The position numbers were made by a program, and so were the translations under genes. The notes beneath the pieces are model-generated. The model made no database searches, had not been told where the DNA came from, and saw only the letters and a program-made list of their open reading frames with translations. From Cellvibrionales bacterium UBA7375 (GTDB taxonomy: Bacteria; Pseudomonadota; Gammaproteobacteria; Pseudomonadales; Porticoccaceae): a stretch of DNA of 64,000 nucleotides. Shown in pieces: positions 30,840 to 41,536 of this stretch (positions are counted from its first letter, which is position 1; the number at the start of each line of letters is the position of its first letter). The DNA lies in assembly GCA_949487135.1 (NCBI GenBank), contig CATAJQ010000012.1, forward strand, positions 1 to 64,000, written 5' to 3'.

Positions 30840-30877
30840 ATAATATTTAGTAAAAAGATCGAGAAAAGGTTTTACCA

Positions 30878-31990
30878 ATGAAAAAGACAGGTTTTGTAGG
30901 TTGGCGAGGCATGGTTGGCTCCGTGTTGATGGAGCGTATGCGTGAAGAGTCGGATTTTAGAGATATACAGCCAATATTCTTCACCACATCGCAAGCGGGC
31001 CAAAAAGGGCCGGACGTGGGCGTAGAAATCCCACTATTACAGAGTGCTTTTGATATCGAAGCGCTGGCGCAAATGGATGTTATTGTGACCTGTCAGGGTG
31101 GCGATTATACAAAGCAGGTGTATCCACAGCTTCGCAGCAGTGGTTGGCAGGGGTATTGGATTGATGCCGCCTCAGCACTGCGTATGGAAGAAAATTCTAT
31201 TATTGTTTTAGATCCTGTGAACTCTATGGTGATCGAAGACGGTCTTGCCAATGGCGTTAAAGATTATATTGGCGGTAACTGTACAGTTAGCCTAATGCTA
31301 ATGGCACTGGGTGGGTTATTTAATGCCAATCTAGTTGAATGGGCTAGTTCAATGACCTATCAGGCGGCCTCTGGTGCAGGGGCGCAAAATATGCGCGAAC
31401 TCATCTCTCAAATGGGCGTGATTGAACAAACTGTTGCCGATAGTTTAGCTAATCCAGCTTCAGCTATTCTGGATATTGATCGTCAGGTAACTGATACTCT
31501 GCGCAGTGATAGCTTTCCGGTTGATAATTGGGGTTATCCTCTGGCGGGTAGCTTGCTGCCCTATATTGATTCACAACTAGAAAACGGTCAAAGCCGTGAA
31601 GAGTGGAAGAATCAGGCGGAAACCAACAAAATTCTCGGGCGCGATGGCAATCCAATCCCGCTGGATGGTCTATGTGTAAGAATAGGTGCCATGCGTTGCC
31701 ACAGTCAGGCACTTACCATTAAGCTCACGCAAGATGTGCCTATGGATGAAATTGAGTCTATGTTAGCCGAAGCTAATCAATGGGCTAAATTTGTACCTAA
31801 CAATAAAGAAGACTCTGTTGAGCACCTAACGCCTGCCGCTGTCACTGGTGGTCTTGAAGTGCCAGTGGGTCGGGTGCGTAAAATGAATATGGGTAGTCAG
31901 TATCTTTCTGCATTTACCGTTGGTGACCAGTTATTATGGGGTGCGGCGGAGCCATTGAGACGTATGTTGCGAATTGTTATTGAGCGTTGA
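30878..31990 (+). CDS. asd: Aspartate-semialdehyde dehydrogenase
   Basis: A 370-residue NADPH-dependent enzyme that makes aspartate semialdehyde for lysine, threonine, methionine and diaminopimelate. It begins with [17 protein letters not shown] (nucleotide fold), and the catalytic Cys135 sits in GGNCTVSLM, the same number as in E. coli. It is of the gram-negative long type. It follows leuB by 38 bp with AAAGG before the ATG. The leuCDB-asd-fimV-truA order is as in Pseudomonas. Confidence 0.98.
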   Translation: MKKTGFVGWRGMVGSVLMERMREESDFRDIQPIFFTTSQAGQKGPDVGVEIPLLQSAFDIEALAQMDVIVTCQGGDYTKQVYPQLRSSGWQGYWIDAASALRMEENSIIVLDPVNSMVIEDGLANGVKDYIGGNCTVSLMLMALGGLFNANLVEWASSMTYQAASGAGAQNMRELISQMGVIEQTVADSLANPASAILDIDRQVTDTLRSDSFPVDNWGYPLAGSLLPYIDSQLENGQSREEWKNQAETNKILGRDGNPIPLDGLCVRIGAMRCHSQALTIKLTQDVPMDEIESMLAEANQWAKFVPNNKEDSVEHLTPAAVTGGLEVPVGRVRKMNMGSQYLSAFTVGDQLLWGAAEPLRRMLRIVIER

Positions 31991-32017
31991 TTTAGCGCTC
32001 TCACTGAGAAAAGAACG

Positions 32018-33253
32018 ATGAGACAAATAACGGCATTTTTAGGCTATTGGATTAAGGCTATTTGTAATAGCAAACTAATAGCATCTGTAATTATTTTGTC
32101 TGTTAGTTGTTTTGTCGTAGCCGCTGACTCTAATCTCGAGTTATTGGATGACAGTGTTGAGCCAGTCAACCAGTCGACCCAACAGTCTGACAGTCAGTCC
32201 AGTATGCCAACCCATACCGTGGTGGTGGGTGATACATTGTGGAATGTCACCTTTAGGTTGCGCCCCGAGGGCATGCCTATGGCGCAGGCAATGGATGTCT
32301 TATATGAGAATAATCCACAGGCATTTATTGAGGGTGATAGTACCAAGTTAATCAAGGGGTCAGTGGTTAGCTTTGTGTCCAGCGTAGCCATTAGTAGGCC
32401 GGCTGATATTGTAGTTTCACAAGAAAATTCAAGCCTAATTATTCCAACTATTGATGTCGCGAAAGATATTAGTGTTGAGCCAGAAATTAGTTCAGAAGTT
32501 GCTCCAGAAGTTAATCCAGAAAAGCTTGTAGTGGCAACCGAACCTTTAGTTGATAGCGTTGAAAATATAGAGTCGAGCGCGGAAGTGATTGCGCCAGAGC
32601 CAGAGCCGGTTGTAAACCAACCCGTTGATCAACCAGACATCCAAGCACCACCGTCAAATACTTTCTCGTTTGACCAGTTGATAGCCCAATTAAAACAATT
32701 TGATCAAAAAGATTTTTTCCAGCTTGTCGCTAAGTTAAAGCAGTTGCCTATCGACTTTTGGATTTTTGTTTGCGCACTGCTATTTGCTATGGTGATTAAT
32801 CGCGCTAGAAAGTTAAATCAAGCAGATAAAGCCGCAGATCACTCCTCGCAAGGGCAAAAGCACATTGAGACTGTACTTGACGGCCCCTTTGCAGAAAGCG
32901 CAGGTGACGATGTATTTAGTGAAACACCAGAGGCCGTTACGCAGACTGATAAAGAGGCTAAACAAACTCAGCCAAAAGAAGAAATTACCCTTCCCGGTGT
33001 TGAGGCACTAGAAGCCCAGTTTCGAGAAGATGCTGAGGGTGGCAAGTCTCAAACCAGTCAGTTTTTAGAGGTTGATTTTGACGATGACGATATGGATATT
33101 GATCCTCTTCAAATCAAGTTGGATATGGCATCACTGTGTATAGAGATGGGTGATATTGAGAGCGCTCAGGCTATTCTTGAAGAAATTATTGGCGAAGCTG
33201 ATAAACAGGGTAAGGCAAAAGCACGAGAAATTTTAGATAGCATTGAAACCTAA
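32018..33253 (+). CDS. fimV: Short FimV-like protein
   Basis: A 411-residue membrane protein, less than half the length of Pseudomonas FimV. A signal helix (about 20-36) is followed by a FimV-type LysM segment (THTVVVGDTLWNVTFRLRP, about 66-115), which binds peptidoglycan. A proline/glutamate-rich linker leads to one membrane helix (about 247-263, FWIFVCALLFAMVI). An acidic cytoplasmic part ends in the conserved FimV C-terminal domain (DPLQIKLDMASLCIEMGDIESAQAILEEII). The position between asd and truA supports the assignment. FimV organises the cell pole, type IV pili and chemoreceptors in other genera; this role is inferred here. Confidence 0.88.
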   Translation: MRQITAFLGYWIKAICNSKLIASVIILSVSCFVVAADSNLELLDDSVEPVNQSTQQSDSQSSMPTHTVVVGDTLWNVTFRLRPEGMPMAQAMDVLYENNPQAFIEGDSTKLIKGSVVSFVSSVAISRPADIVVSQENSSLIIPTIDVAKDISVEPEISSEVAPEVNPEKLVVATEPLVDSVENIESSAEVIAPEPEPVVNQPVDQPDIQAPPSNTFSFDQLIAQLKQFDQKDFFQLVAKLKQLPIDFWIFVCALLFAMVINRARKLNQADKAADHSSQGQKHIETVLDGPFAESAGDDVFSETPEAVTQTDKEAKQTQPKEEITLPGVEALEAQFREDAEGGKSQTSQFLEVDFDDDDMDIDPLQIKLDMASLCIEMGDIESAQAILEEIIGEADKQGKAKAREILDSIET

Positions 33254-33298
33254 TTGGCGGATATATTTGTGACTGATTGGATTTATACAGAGGGTTGC

Positions 33299-34141
33299 AT
33301 GATGCCGGAGGGTCAGGATTTACCATCTGGAGTCTCAAGGTTCGCGGCAATTGTTCAGTATAAGGGTGCCGATTTTTGCGGATTTCAGCGACAAAAACAC
33401 AGCCCATCAGTACAGCAGGAATTAGAGCTGGCGCTGAGTTATGTTGCCGATTGCCCAGTAAAGATTCATTGTGCGGGGCGCACAGATACTGCAGTTCACG
33501 CCAGTCATCAGGTGATTCATTTTGATACATCTGCCGATAGATCGGGTTACAGTTGGGTGCAGGGTGCCAACAGTCAATTACCTGACAGTATCTCCCTTAT
33601 CTGGGCAGATAAAATCAGCCAAGATTTTCATGCGCGCTTTAGTGCAGGGGCTAGAACCTATCGTTATGTGATTGACAATAGTCCAACTAGACCGGCAATT
33701 ATGGCCGCTGCAGTTACTTGGTTTAAAAAGCCTTTGGATATTTCTTTAATGCAGCAAAGCTGTGAGTATTTGCTGGGTGAGCAGGATTTTTCTGCTTTTA
33801 GAGGTTCAGGTTGTCAGTCAAATTCTCCCTGGCGCAATGTTCATAAGGCCAATGTGTATCGCCGAGGTAATTTAGTGATATTTGAAATTACTGCCAATGC
33901 ATTTTTATTGCATATGGTGCGCAATATAGTAGGCTCTCTTTTGGAAGTGGGCACAGCGCGTCAAAAGCCGCAGTGGATTCAGCAGTTATTAGCTCAAGGC
34001 GACCGCTGTAAAAGTGCAGCAACTGCAGCCCCCGATGGGTTGTACTTGGTGGCAGTGGATTATCCCGGTGGATTTGGATTGCCGGCACTGGCTAAGGGTC
34101 CGGTGTTCTTACCAGCAATATTAGATATTACAGAAGAATAA
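33299..34141 (+). CDS. truA: tRNA pseudouridine synthase A
   Basis: A 280-residue enzyme that makes pseudouridine at tRNA positions 38-40. The catalytic aspartate is Asp63 (CAGRTDTAVHASHQ). The FHARFSAGARTYRY and FLLHMVRNIVGSLLEVG motifs are typical. I chose ATG 33299, six bases after AGAGGG, over an upstream TTG at 33254. A second ATG follows immediately at 33302 and is equally possible. Confidence 0.96.
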   Translation: MMPEGQDLPSGVSRFAAIVQYKGADFCGFQRQKHSPSVQQELELALSYVADCPVKIHCAGRTDTAVHASHQVIHFDTSADRSGYSWVQGANSQLPDSISLIWADKISQDFHARFSAGARTYRYVIDNSPTRPAIMAAAVTWFKKPLDISLMQQSCEYLLGEQDFSAFRGSGCQSNSPWRNVHKANVYRRGNLVIFEITANAFLLHMVRNIVGSLLEVGTARQKPQWIQQLLAQGDRCKSAATAAPDGLYLVAVDYPGGFGLPALAKGPVFLPAILDITEE

Positions 34142-34144
34142 GCT

Positions 34145-34765
34145 ATGACAGTTCGTGTAAAAATTTGTGGTATTACCAGTCCAGAACAGGCATTAATGGT
34201 GCAGCAAAGTGGTGCTGATGCGTTGGGATTAGTGATTTATGAAAAAAGTCCCCGCTATGTAGATATCGATCAAGCGGCAACAATAAGCGCTGCCGTCAGC
34301 GATTCAGTGCTAGCAATTGCGCTATTGGTCAATCCCAGTGAAGATATAGTTAATCAGGTTATTGCTCGGGTCAAACCCGATTATATTCAGTTTCATGGTG
34401 ATGAGACCCCAGAGTTTTGTCAGCAATTTAATTACCCCTTTATAAGAGCGGTCCGCATGCGCGATGGCTTAGATATAGACGCAGAAGTAGCTGCCTACAA
34501 TGCCGAGGGTGGGTTTTTATTTGATGCTTGGAGTGATGATCTCTACGGTGGAACAGGCCATAGTTTTGACTGGAGTCGACTGCCGACTACGACTGATTAC
34601 AAGCTGATTCTTGCCGGTGGTTTAACCCCAGATAATGTAGCAGATGCGATTGCTAAAACCGAGCCCTATATGGTCGATGTAAGCGGTGGAGTAGAGGATA
34701 GCCCTGGGATTAAAGACCCGATAAAAGTCAAAGCCTTTGTGGCACAAGCCAAAAAAAATAAATAA
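34145..34765 (+). CDS. trpF: Phosphoribosylanthranilate isomerase
   Basis: A 206-residue TIM barrel of tryptophan synthesis. Catalytic Cys8 is in VKICGIT, and the general acid lies in FLFDAWSDDLYGGTGHSFDW. The phosphate loops LAGGLTPDNV and VDVSGGVED are intact. It follows truA by 3 bp. trpB and trpA, which sit next to trpF in many bacteria, are not here; the next gene is accD, 130 bp on, as in Pseudomonas. Confidence 0.97.
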   Translation: MTVRVKICGITSPEQALMVQQSGADALGLVIYEKSPRYVDIDQAATISAAVSDSVLAIALLVNPSEDIVNQVIARVKPDYIQFHGDETPEFCQQFNYPFIRAVRMRDGLDIDAEVAAYNAEGGFLFDAWSDDLYGGTGHSFDWSRLPTTTDYKLILAGGLTPDNVADAIAKTEPYMVDVSGGVEDSPGIKDPIKVKAFVAQAKKNK

Positions 34766-34895
34766 AAATGTCATGCTAGAGTAAATTCCTTTGCTATAGC
34801 TTAGCGACTCTCGATTTCTCGTGTTAGAATAGTGAAAAAATTTTATTACCATTGGTAGTCTGTGTATCAATGGATAACAGTTGAAAGGTAAATTG

Positions 34896-35768
34896 ATGGA
34901 TTGGCTGAAACGCATCCGACCTTCGGGTCCCGCATCAACAAATAGTAACCGATCAAGCGCTGTCCCAGAGGGCTTGTGGAAAAAGTGTCCTAAATGTGCG
35001 GCACCACTTTATCGACCAGAGCTAGAACGCAATCAAGATGTATGTCCAAAATGTGGCCACCATATGCGTATCGGTGCACGTCGCAGACTCGATATCTTTT
35101 TGGATGAGCAGGGCCGCGAAGAGATAGGCGCTGAAATTGTTGCCATTGATCGATTGCGTTTTAAGGATGTAAAAAAATACAAAGATCGCCTGACTGATGC
35201 ACAAAAGAAAACCGGTGAAAAAGATGCATTAGTTGCCATGTCTGGCAGTCTTCATTCTATGCCAGTCGTTGCCTGTGCCTTTGAATTCGCCTTTCATGGT
35301 GGCTCAATGGGCTACGCCGTTGGTGAGAAATTTACCCGAGCAGCTAGCCTAGCGCTCGAACAAAAAGTTCCTTTTATATGCTTTGCCGCCACTGGGGGTG
35401 CTCGTATGCAAGAGGCACTTATCTCGCTGATGCAAATGGCTAAAACCAGTGCCGTACTTGAGCGTTTAAAGCAAGCTGGAGTCCCCTATATTTCTGTGAT
35501 GACCGATCCAGTTTATGGCGGTGTCTCGGCTAGTTTGGCCATGTTGGGTGATCTCAACGTTGCTGAGCCCGGTGCGCGTGCAGGTTTTGCAGGACCAAAT
35601 ATTATCGAACAAACTATTCGTCAAAAGCTTCCAAAAGGCTTCCAAAGAAGTGAGTTTCTTCTGGAAAAAGGCCATATTGATATGATTATCAGCCGCGATG
35701 AAATGCGTGATCGCTTGGGTAGCATTCTTTCCAAGTTAACAGGTCAGCCAGAACCGGCCAATGACTAA
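34896..35768 (+). CDS. accD: Acetyl-CoA carboxylase carboxyltransferase beta subunit
   Basis: A 290-residue subunit that, with AccA, transfers the carboxyl group from biotin to acetyl-CoA to give malonyl-CoA. The zinc ribbon is Cys31, 34, 50 and 53. The crotonase-like core has [16 protein letters not shown] and [12 protein letters not shown]. The start is ATG 34896, with AAAGG 7-8 bases upstream; an in-frame TTG at 34881 is less likely. The stop overlaps folC by 8 bases. Confidence 0.98.
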   Translation: MDWLKRIRPSGPASTNSNRSSAVPEGLWKKCPKCAAPLYRPELERNQDVCPKCGHHMRIGARRRLDIFLDEQGREEIGAEIVAIDRLRFKDVKKYKDRLTDAQKKTGEKDALVAMSGSLHSMPVVACAFEFAFHGGSMGYAVGEKFTRAASLALEQKVPFICFAATGGARMQEALISLMQMAKTSAVLERLKQAGVPYISVMTDPVYGGVSASLAMLGDLNVAEPGARAGFAGPNIIEQTIRQKLPKGFQRSEFLLEKGHIDMIISRDEMRDRLGSILSKLTGQPEPAND

Positions 35769-37056
35769 CCGCTCACTGGCGGAATGGTTAGAGCTTTTAG
35801 AGCAAAGGCACCCCTGCGAAATTGATCTCGGTGTTGAGAGAGTTAATGAGGTTTGGCAGCGCTATAAAACAAGCCAATCTGTAACTGGAGAGATTGGTCG
35901 ATCAAAGGTAATCACAGTGGCCGGAACCAATGGGAAAGGCTCCTGTGTTGCCGTTATCCAATCCCTACTTTTAGCCCACGATTATTCTGTTGGCAGCTTT
36001 ACCTCGCCACATTTTCAGCACTACAACGAACGTATCTGTATTAACGGTTCTATGGTTGATGATCAACAGATTATCAGTGCATTTGAATCTATAGAGCACT
36101 TAAGAGAGCAGATTTCTCTTACCTATTTTGAATTTAATGCCCTAGCGGCACTGATTATTTTTAGTCGAAGTAACCTAGATATAGTGCTGCTTGAGGTCGG
36201 TTTAGGCGGGCGCTTAGATGCTGCAAATATTATCAACTGTGATATTGCTGTTGTGACTAGTATTGATCTCGACCATCAGCAGTGGCTTGGCGATACCAGA
36301 ACTAAAATAGCCAAAGAAAAATTGGGTATTGCCCGTGCTAATCGCCCGCTAATTATTGGCGAAAAAAATCATCCAGAGGGTTTTGGTAGCTTAGTCAAAG
36401 AGACTCAAGCGCAAGCTCTATGGCTTGGGCAAGATTTTAGTTTTACTGAAAATGGTCGAAGTTTCTCTATTCAACCAAAATGGCATTCGCAACATAGTGA
36501 TTTTGACGCTCTTGATAATCTTTCCAATCAAGGGCTGCTAGCAGTTAACAAGACTGTAGCCCTTCAAGCATTGATTAGTCTTGGCTGTGATTTAGATGCC
36601 GATAGCTGTCGTGCAGCCCTTAATAATGTGGCTATTATGGGTCGACATCAGAACCTTACCTATCAATCTGTTCCTTTAATTCTCGATGTTGCGCACAATC
36701 CGGCAGCAGCTGCAGTGTTGGCGCATAAATTAAATGCTCAGCAGGGTAAGACCGTCGCTGTAGCCTCTGTCCTGGAGGATAAGGATTGGTCATCAATGGT
36801 TGCCCATTTAAAACCGGCAATAGATTATTGGCATATTGCTGAATTAAGCGGAATTTCTCGTGCAGCAAAAGGACAATCCTTGCTTAAACTGTTATACAAT
36901 GCCGGTATTGAAGGAACATTAAGCGATAGTATTGAACAGGCGTTCCAGTTGGCTATCTGTGAGGCGGGTAAAACCGGAAAAGTGGTAGTGTTTGGCTCGT
37001 TCCATACGGTAGCGGCGATACTAGATTTTATATCAATGGAGGTTTCAGGTGAGTGA
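35761..37056 (+). CDS. folC: Folylpolyglutamate/dihydrofolate synthase
   Basis: A 431-residue bifunctional Mur-ligase-fold enzyme that makes dihydrofolate and adds glutamates to folates. The P-loop is GTNGKGS (55-61). [26 protein letters not shown] and the C-terminal LDVAHNP motif are typical. The gene starts inside accD (ATGACTAA overlap) and ends inside the next gene (GTGAGTGA overlap), both 8 bases, suggesting coupled translation. Confidence 0.97.
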   Translation: MTNRSLAEWLELLEQRHPCEIDLGVERVNEVWQRYKTSQSVTGEIGRSKVITVAGTNGKGSCVAVIQSLLLAHDYSVGSFTSPHFQHYNERICINGSMVDDQQIISAFESIEHLREQISLTYFEFNALAALIIFSRSNLDIVLLEVGLGGRLDAANIINCDIAVVTSIDLDHQQWLGDTRTKIAKEKLGIARANRPLIIGEKNHPEGFGSLVKETQAQALWLGQDFSFTENGRSFSIQPKWHSQHSDFDALDNLSNQGLLAVNKTVALQALISLGCDLDADSCRAALNNVAIMGRHQNLTYQSVPLILDVAHNPAAAAVLAHKLNAQQGKTVAVASVLEDKDWSSMVAHLKPAIDYWHIAELSGISRAAKGQSLLKLLYNAGIEGTLSDSIEQAFQLAICEAGKTGKVVVFGSFHTVAAILDFISMEVSGE

Positions 37057-37570
37057 AGGTTTAAAGCAGCGAATTGTCGGCGCACTCGTGCTTGTTGCTC
37101 TGGGTTTAATTCTGTTGCCTTTGGCGCTTGATTTCACTGACCCCAAAAAAGTTGATCGCACCTCTTTAATACCGCCGGCACCCAATGTTGTTGCGACAGA
37201 AATTGTGGTTGCCAAGCGACCTGATGAGGTTGCAGATGCCGCAGATGTAGGCTTGGCTTTCGATGTTAATCGCTTACAGCCGGTACAAGAAAACGACACT
37301 AATTACTACGGTTTTGATGAGTCAGGATTACCCCAGAGATGGTACCTGCAAGTTGGTAGCTATGAAGAAAAGTCTTCTGCTAATCAGTTAAAACAGAGCT
37401 TGCTAGCGAAAAAATACAAAGTATTTCTTAAGAGCGTTAGGGTTAACAAAAAATTATTTCATCGGGTTTATATCGGTCCAAAAATCAGTCGTCGCAATGC
37501 GATTGCCGACAAAAATGCTATTGATAAATTATTAACAACAGATTCAATTATTCTAAAATACGTACCCTAA
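37049..37570 (+). CDS. SPOR-domain protein, DedD-like
   Basis: A 173-residue inner-membrane protein. A membrane helix (about 9-27) is followed by a short linker and a C-terminal SPOR domain (about 98-172, RWYLQVGSYEEKSSANQLKQSL), which binds denuded glycan strands at the division site. The place between folC and cvpA matches E. coli and Pseudomonas DedD. The start is GTG 37049, with GGAGG upstream. Confidence 0.9.
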   Translation: MSEGLKQRIVGALVLVALGLILLPLALDFTDPKKVDRTSLIPPAPNVVATEIVVAKRPDEVADAADVGLAFDVNRLQPVQENDTNYYGFDESGLPQRWYLQVGSYEEKSSANQLKQSLLAKKYKVFLKSVRVNKKLFHRVYIGPKISRRNAIADKNAIDKLLTTDSIILKYVP

Positions 37571-37584
37571 ACAACGGATAGGTT

Positions 37585-38085
37585 ATGGATATTGCAGTTG
37601 CAGATACAGGTATTGCCGCCATTGTTGCTATTTCTGGCTTGATTAGCCTGGTTAGAGGCTTTGTCAAAGAGGCAATGTCCCTAGTTATCTGGGTTGCGGC
37701 ATTTGTTATTGCTATGACGTTTAGCGAGGCTGCTTCAGAACTACTGGTTAACTTTATTGAATTGGCATCCCTGCGCCAGTTGGCGGCTTGGGGTGGATTA
37801 TTTGTCGGTACCCTTCTATTGGGTGCGGTGGTTAATTTTTTATTAGGAAAACTTGTGACCTCAACCGGACTTGGGGGAACAGACAGAACATTAGGATTAG
37901 TTTTTGGAGTGTTTCGAGGTCTGCTAGTTGTCTTAGCGCTGGTTATCGCATTGCCAAAGGCTATTCCAGTTGAGCAAGACCCTTGGTGGCAAGAATCAAC
38001 GCTTATCCCTGTATTTCAGAGTTTTGAAGGCTGGGGAAGAGAAGCGGCAACAGATATTAAAAACTTACTAACTGGTTGGATTTAA
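37585..38085 (+). CDS. cvpA: CvpA-family membrane protein
   Basis: A 166-residue protein with four predicted membrane helices and the conserved GLISLVRGFVKEAMSLVIWV start and RTLGLVFGVFRGLLVV segment. In E. coli CvpA is needed for colicin V production and bile tolerance; its biochemical role is not settled. It is located directly before purF as in most gammaproteobacteria, with a 3-bp gap. Confidence 0.95.
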   Translation: MDIAVADTGIAAIVAISGLISLVRGFVKEAMSLVIWVAAFVIAMTFSEAASELLVNFIELASLRQLAAWGGLFVGTLLLGAVVNFLLGKLVTSTGLGGTDRTLGLVFGVFRGLLVVLALVIALPKAIPVEQDPWWQESTLIPVFQSFEGWGREAATDIKNLLTGWI

Positions 38086-38088
38086 CTC

Positions 38089-39618
38089 ATGTGTGGTGTG
38101 GTTGGAATAGCAGGAAACTCAGATGTTAACTTGGAGCTTTATGATGCTCTAACAATGCTACAGCATAGAGGTCAGGATGCTGCCGGCATGGTAACTGATA
38201 GCTTTGGTGAATTGCATCAGTGTAAAGGTGAAGGACTTGTTCGCGATGTTTTTCGTCGCAGTCATATGTTGCGATTGGTCGGCAGATTTGGTGTTGGACA
38301 CTGTCGATATCCAACTGCGGGTAGCTCTGGTCCAGCCATGGCGCAACCACTATATGTAAACTCTCCCTATGGGATTTGCATCGCGCACAATGGCAATTTA
38401 ACCAATGCTGATGAGTTGCGTGAAGATATCTTTAGAACCGACTTGCGTCATCTAAATACGGATTCTGATTCAGAGGTTTTACTCAATGTTTTTGCTCATG
38501 AATTGCAAGTTAGAGGCAAGCTTGAGCCGACCAGTGCAGATATTTTTGCTTCAGTAGTCGAGGTTCATAAGCGTTGTCGTGGCGCATACGGTGTTGTTGG
38601 CTTAATTGCCAACTACGGCATGTTTGCATTTCGCGATCCTAACGGTATTCGTCCGCTATGTTTTGGTGTGCGTCATACCGATCAAGGTGATGAATATGCT
38701 GTGGTTTCTGAATCGGTGGTGCTGGATAGTTTAGGTTTTGAATTAATTCGTGATCTAGAGCCCGGTGAAGCCTTATTTGTCGATACCAAGGGTAATTTGC
38801 ACTTGCAACAGTGCGCGGAAAATCCGCAGTTATCGCCCTGTATTTTTGAGCATGTGTACTTTGCCAGACCCGATTCAATTATGGACAATATTTCGGTCTA
38901 CAAGTGCAGACTTAGAATGGGTGAAAAGCTTGCAGATAAGATACTGCGTGAAAAACCAGATCATGACATTGATGTAGTGATTCCTATACCTGATACCAGT
39001 CGCGTCTCGTCTCAAGCCTTGGCAGAACGCCTTGGGGTCAAGATTCGCGAAGGCTTTATGAAAAATCGCTATATTGGCCGAACCTTTATTATGCCCGGTC
39101 AAAAAGAGCGTAAAAAATCTGTGCGTCAAAAGCTCAATGCCGTTAAATTAGAATTTTCTGGGAAAAACGTCCTTTTAGTTGATGACTCGATTGTGCGAGG
39201 TACGACATCAAAAGAAATTATTCAAATGGCGCGCGATGCAGGTGCAAAAAAAGTCTATATGGTCTCTGCTGCGCCCGGCGTTCGTTATCCCAATGTCTAT
39301 GGTATTGATATGCCTACAGCCAATGAGTTAATTGCCCATGGTCGAACAGATGATGAGGTGGGCGAAATTATTGGCGCGGACTGGATTATTTATCAGGATC
39401 TTAATGATTTGATTGCCTCCGGTACTGAGGGTAATCCAGAGGTTAAGCATTTTGATTGTTCAGTATTTGATGGTGAATATGTTACCGGTGATGTCGATGA
39501 GGCCTATTTAAGTCATATGCATGCCACGCGTAACGATGATGCTAAACAGAAGAAAAACCCTTCTACGGATAATAAAAAACAATCAGTGATAGGAATTCAC
39601 AACAACAGCGTTAGCTGA
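38089..39618 (+). CDS. purF: Amidophosphoribosyltransferase
   Basis: A 509-residue enzyme catalysing the first committed step of purine synthesis. Cys2 is the glutamine-amidotransferase nucleophile (MCGVVGIAG), with no propeptide. The Ntn domain ([13 protein letters not shown]) is followed by the PRPP loop [14 protein letters not shown]. Length is close to E. coli PurF. It ends 27 bp before metZ. Confidence 0.98.
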   Translation: MCGVVGIAGNSDVNLELYDALTMLQHRGQDAAGMVTDSFGELHQCKGEGLVRDVFRRSHMLRLVGRFGVGHCRYPTAGSSGPAMAQPLYVNSPYGICIAHNGNLTNADELREDIFRTDLRHLNTDSDSEVLLNVFAHELQVRGKLEPTSADIFASVVEVHKRCRGAYGVVGLIANYGMFAFRDPNGIRPLCFGVRHTDQGDEYAVVSESVVLDSLGFELIRDLEPGEALFVDTKGNLHLQQCAENPQLSPCIFEHVYFARPDSIMDNISVYKCRLRMGEKLADKILREKPDHDIDVVIPIPDTSRVSSQALAERLGVKIREGFMKNRYIGRTFIMPGQKERKKSVRQKLNAVKLEFSGKNVLLVDDSIVRGTTSKEIIQMARDAGAKKVYMVSAAPGVRYPNVYGIDMPTANELIAHGRTDDEVGEIIGADWIIYQDLNDLIASGTEGNPEVKHFDCSVFDGEYVTGDVDEAYLSHMHATRNDDAKQKKNPSTDNKKQSVIGIHNNSVS

Positions 39619-39645
39619 TTTTGCTAGATTTGGTAGAATAGCCCT

Positions 39646-40830
39646 ATGAAAAACAAAGATAAGTCATATCGACAAGACACTAACGCTATTCGAGGTGGGT
39701 ATCAGCCTACCCACGAAAATGAGCATTCAGAGGCGTTATTTTTAACCTCTAGTTATGTGTTTGATAATGCTGAAATGGCAGCTCAAAGCTTTAGTGACGA
39801 AATAGAGGGCAACGTCTACTCACGTTATACCAATCCTACGGTTAGAACATTTGAGCAGCGTTTGGCTCTGCTAGAAGACGCTGAGCAGGCGGTCGCCACT
39901 TCTTCAGGAATGGCTGCGACTTTAGCTGTGATTATGGCACTGCTTGAATCAGGTGATCATGTACTTTGCTCGCGCGATGTATTTGGCAGTACCCGAGTGA
40001 TGATGGATAAATATATCACCAAGTTTGGAATTGAAGTTAGCTATGTGCCTCTTACCGATCTATCGGCATGGCAGGATGCAGTCAAATCCAATACTAAAAT
40101 GATTTTTTGTGAAACTCCCTCTAATCCACTGTCTGAAATAGCGGATCTAGAGGCCCTTAGTCAAATAGCCAAGAGCGCTAACGCGTTATTTGTAGTTGAT
40201 AACTGTTTCTGTACCCCTGTATTGCAAAAACCGCTTAAATGGGGAGCCGATATAGTGGTTCACTCTGCGACTAAATATATTGATGGTCAGGGCAGGGCGC
40301 TCGGCGGTGCCGTGGTTGGCAGCGCAGAACTTATGAATCAGGTGCAGGGCTTCTTGCGTGCGGCAGGGCCGAGTATGAGCCCGTTTAATGCTTGGATATT
40401 CTTGAAGGGTCTAGAGACACTAAGTCTTAGAATGAAAGCCCACTCTGCGAATGCTAGTGCTTTGGCGCAATGGCTTTCTAAACACCCCAAGGTGAGCAAA
40501 GTATACTTCGCCGGATTGCCCGAACATCCGGGGCATAGCTTGGCGAAAAAACAACAAAGCGACTTTGGTGCTGTTGTTTCTTTTGTAGTTGATGGTGCAA
40601 GAGAAGCGGCATGGAAGGTGATTGATGCTACGCAAATGATTTCACTCACAGCTAACCTAGGTGATGCTAAGACGACCATTGTGCATCCAGCAACCACTAC
40701 CCATGGCCGCCTAAGTGGAGAGTCACTTGCTGAGGCTGGTATTGAGGAGGGTCTTATTCGCATTGCAGTTGGTCTTGAAGATCTAGAAGATATTAAAAAT
40801 GATATAGAGTTGGGGCTTTCTCAGCTCTAA
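39646..40830 (+). CDS. metZ: O-succinylhomoserine sulfhydrylase
   Basis: A 394-residue PLP enzyme of the Cys/Met metabolism family that makes homocysteine directly from O-succinylhomoserine and sulfide. PLP lysine is Lys210 (HSATKYIDGQG). YSRYTNPTV and ATSSGMAATLAV are typical. The purF-metZ order and the GRALGGAVVG segment favour MetZ over MetB or MetC. No ribosome-binding site precedes the ATG; a TAGAAT box ends 7 bases before it, so the message may be leaderless. Confidence 0.93.
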   Translation: MKNKDKSYRQDTNAIRGGYQPTHENEHSEALFLTSSYVFDNAEMAAQSFSDEIEGNVYSRYTNPTVRTFEQRLALLEDAEQAVATSSGMAATLAVIMALLESGDHVLCSRDVFGSTRVMMDKYITKFGIEVSYVPLTDLSAWQDAVKSNTKMIFCETPSNPLSEIADLEALSQIAKSANALFVVDNCFCTPVLQKPLKWGADIVVHSATKYIDGQGRALGGAVVGSAELMNQVQGFLRAAGPSMSPFNAWIFLKGLETLSLRMKAHSANASALAQWLSKHPKVSKVYFAGLPEHPGHSLAKKQQSDFGAVVSFVVDGAREAAWKVIDATQMISLTANLGDAKTTIVHPATTTHGRLSGESLAEAGIEEGLIRIAVGLEDLEDIKNDIELGLSQL

Positions 40831-40891
40831 ATCATGATCTGTAAGCTGTGCGCAACAGTAGAATTAACAAATACATACTGTCGATTGTGCA

Positions 40892-41536
40892 ATGTTCTTA
40901 AATAGTCCGTACAAACAAACTATGGTCACCGCTGAAGAGGCTCTAACTGGCAGAGATCAGCCTATGATCGTGACTAACTGCCATCTAATAACCCAGCAAC
41001 CAATACAGCCACCATTTGACGACAATTTACACCAAGCTGCTTTTGCTATGGGTTGTTTTTGGGGGGCAGAGCGACGTTTTTGGCAGCAACAAGGAGTAGT
41101 GTCTACCGCGGTTGGCTATGCCGGTGGATTCACCAAAAACCCCACTTATCATGAAGTCTGCTCTGGTCAAACCGGGCATACAGAAGTCGTACTTGTAGTT
41201 TATGACCCCAAAAAAATCACCTATAACCAATTACTAAAGGTGTTCTGGGAATCTCATGATCCCACTCAAGGCATGCGACAGGGTAATGATTCCGGCACTC
41301 AATATAGATCTGCCATTTATTGTACAGACGACGATCAATTAAAGCAGGCCAAACATTCTGCACAGGTCGTGCAGGGCTTATTAAATAATAGTGGCTATTC
41401 TGAGATTACTAGCGAGATTCGCCAAGCACCCATTTTTTACTATGCTGAAGATGATCATCAGCAGTATTTAGCAAAACATCCCCATGGCTACTGTGGCTTG
41501 CGCGGAACAGGCATCAACTATTCCAGTGAGTGCTAG
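40892..41536 (+). CDS. msrA: Peptide methionine (S)-S-oxide reductase
   Basis: A 214-residue repair enzyme. The nucleophile is Cys55 in [27 protein letters not shown] and YRSAIYC follow. Two further cysteines, Cys201 (YCGLRGTG) and the very last residue Cys214, are placed to recycle the enzyme through disulfides, as in E. coli MsrA. Its stop codon shares the palindrome CTAG with the stop of the convergent ABC ATPase gene. Confidence 0.96.
   Translation: MFLNSPYKQTMVTAEEALTGRDQPMIVTNCHLITQQPIQPPFDDNLHQAAFAMGCFWGAERRFWQQQGVVSTAVGYAGGFTKNPTYHEVCSGQTGHTEVVLVVYDPKKITYNQLLKVFWESHDPTQGMRQGNDSGTQYRSAIYCTDDDQLKQAKHSAQVVQGLLNNSGYSEITSEIRQAPIFYYAEDDHQQYLAKHPHGYCGLRGTGINYSSEC

Noticed and set aside
34766-34895. 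Loss of trpBA between trpF and accD
   Set aside because: Pseudomonas has the same trpF-accD neighbourhood with trpBA elsewhere, so it is not evidence of gene loss.
40338-40763. 141-codon open frame opposite metZ
   Set aside because: Antisense to metZ; low complexity, no motif, no start signal.
39619-40891. SAM or other riboswitch near metZ or msrA
   Set aside because: The gaps (27 and 61 bp) are too short and show no conserved aptamer features.
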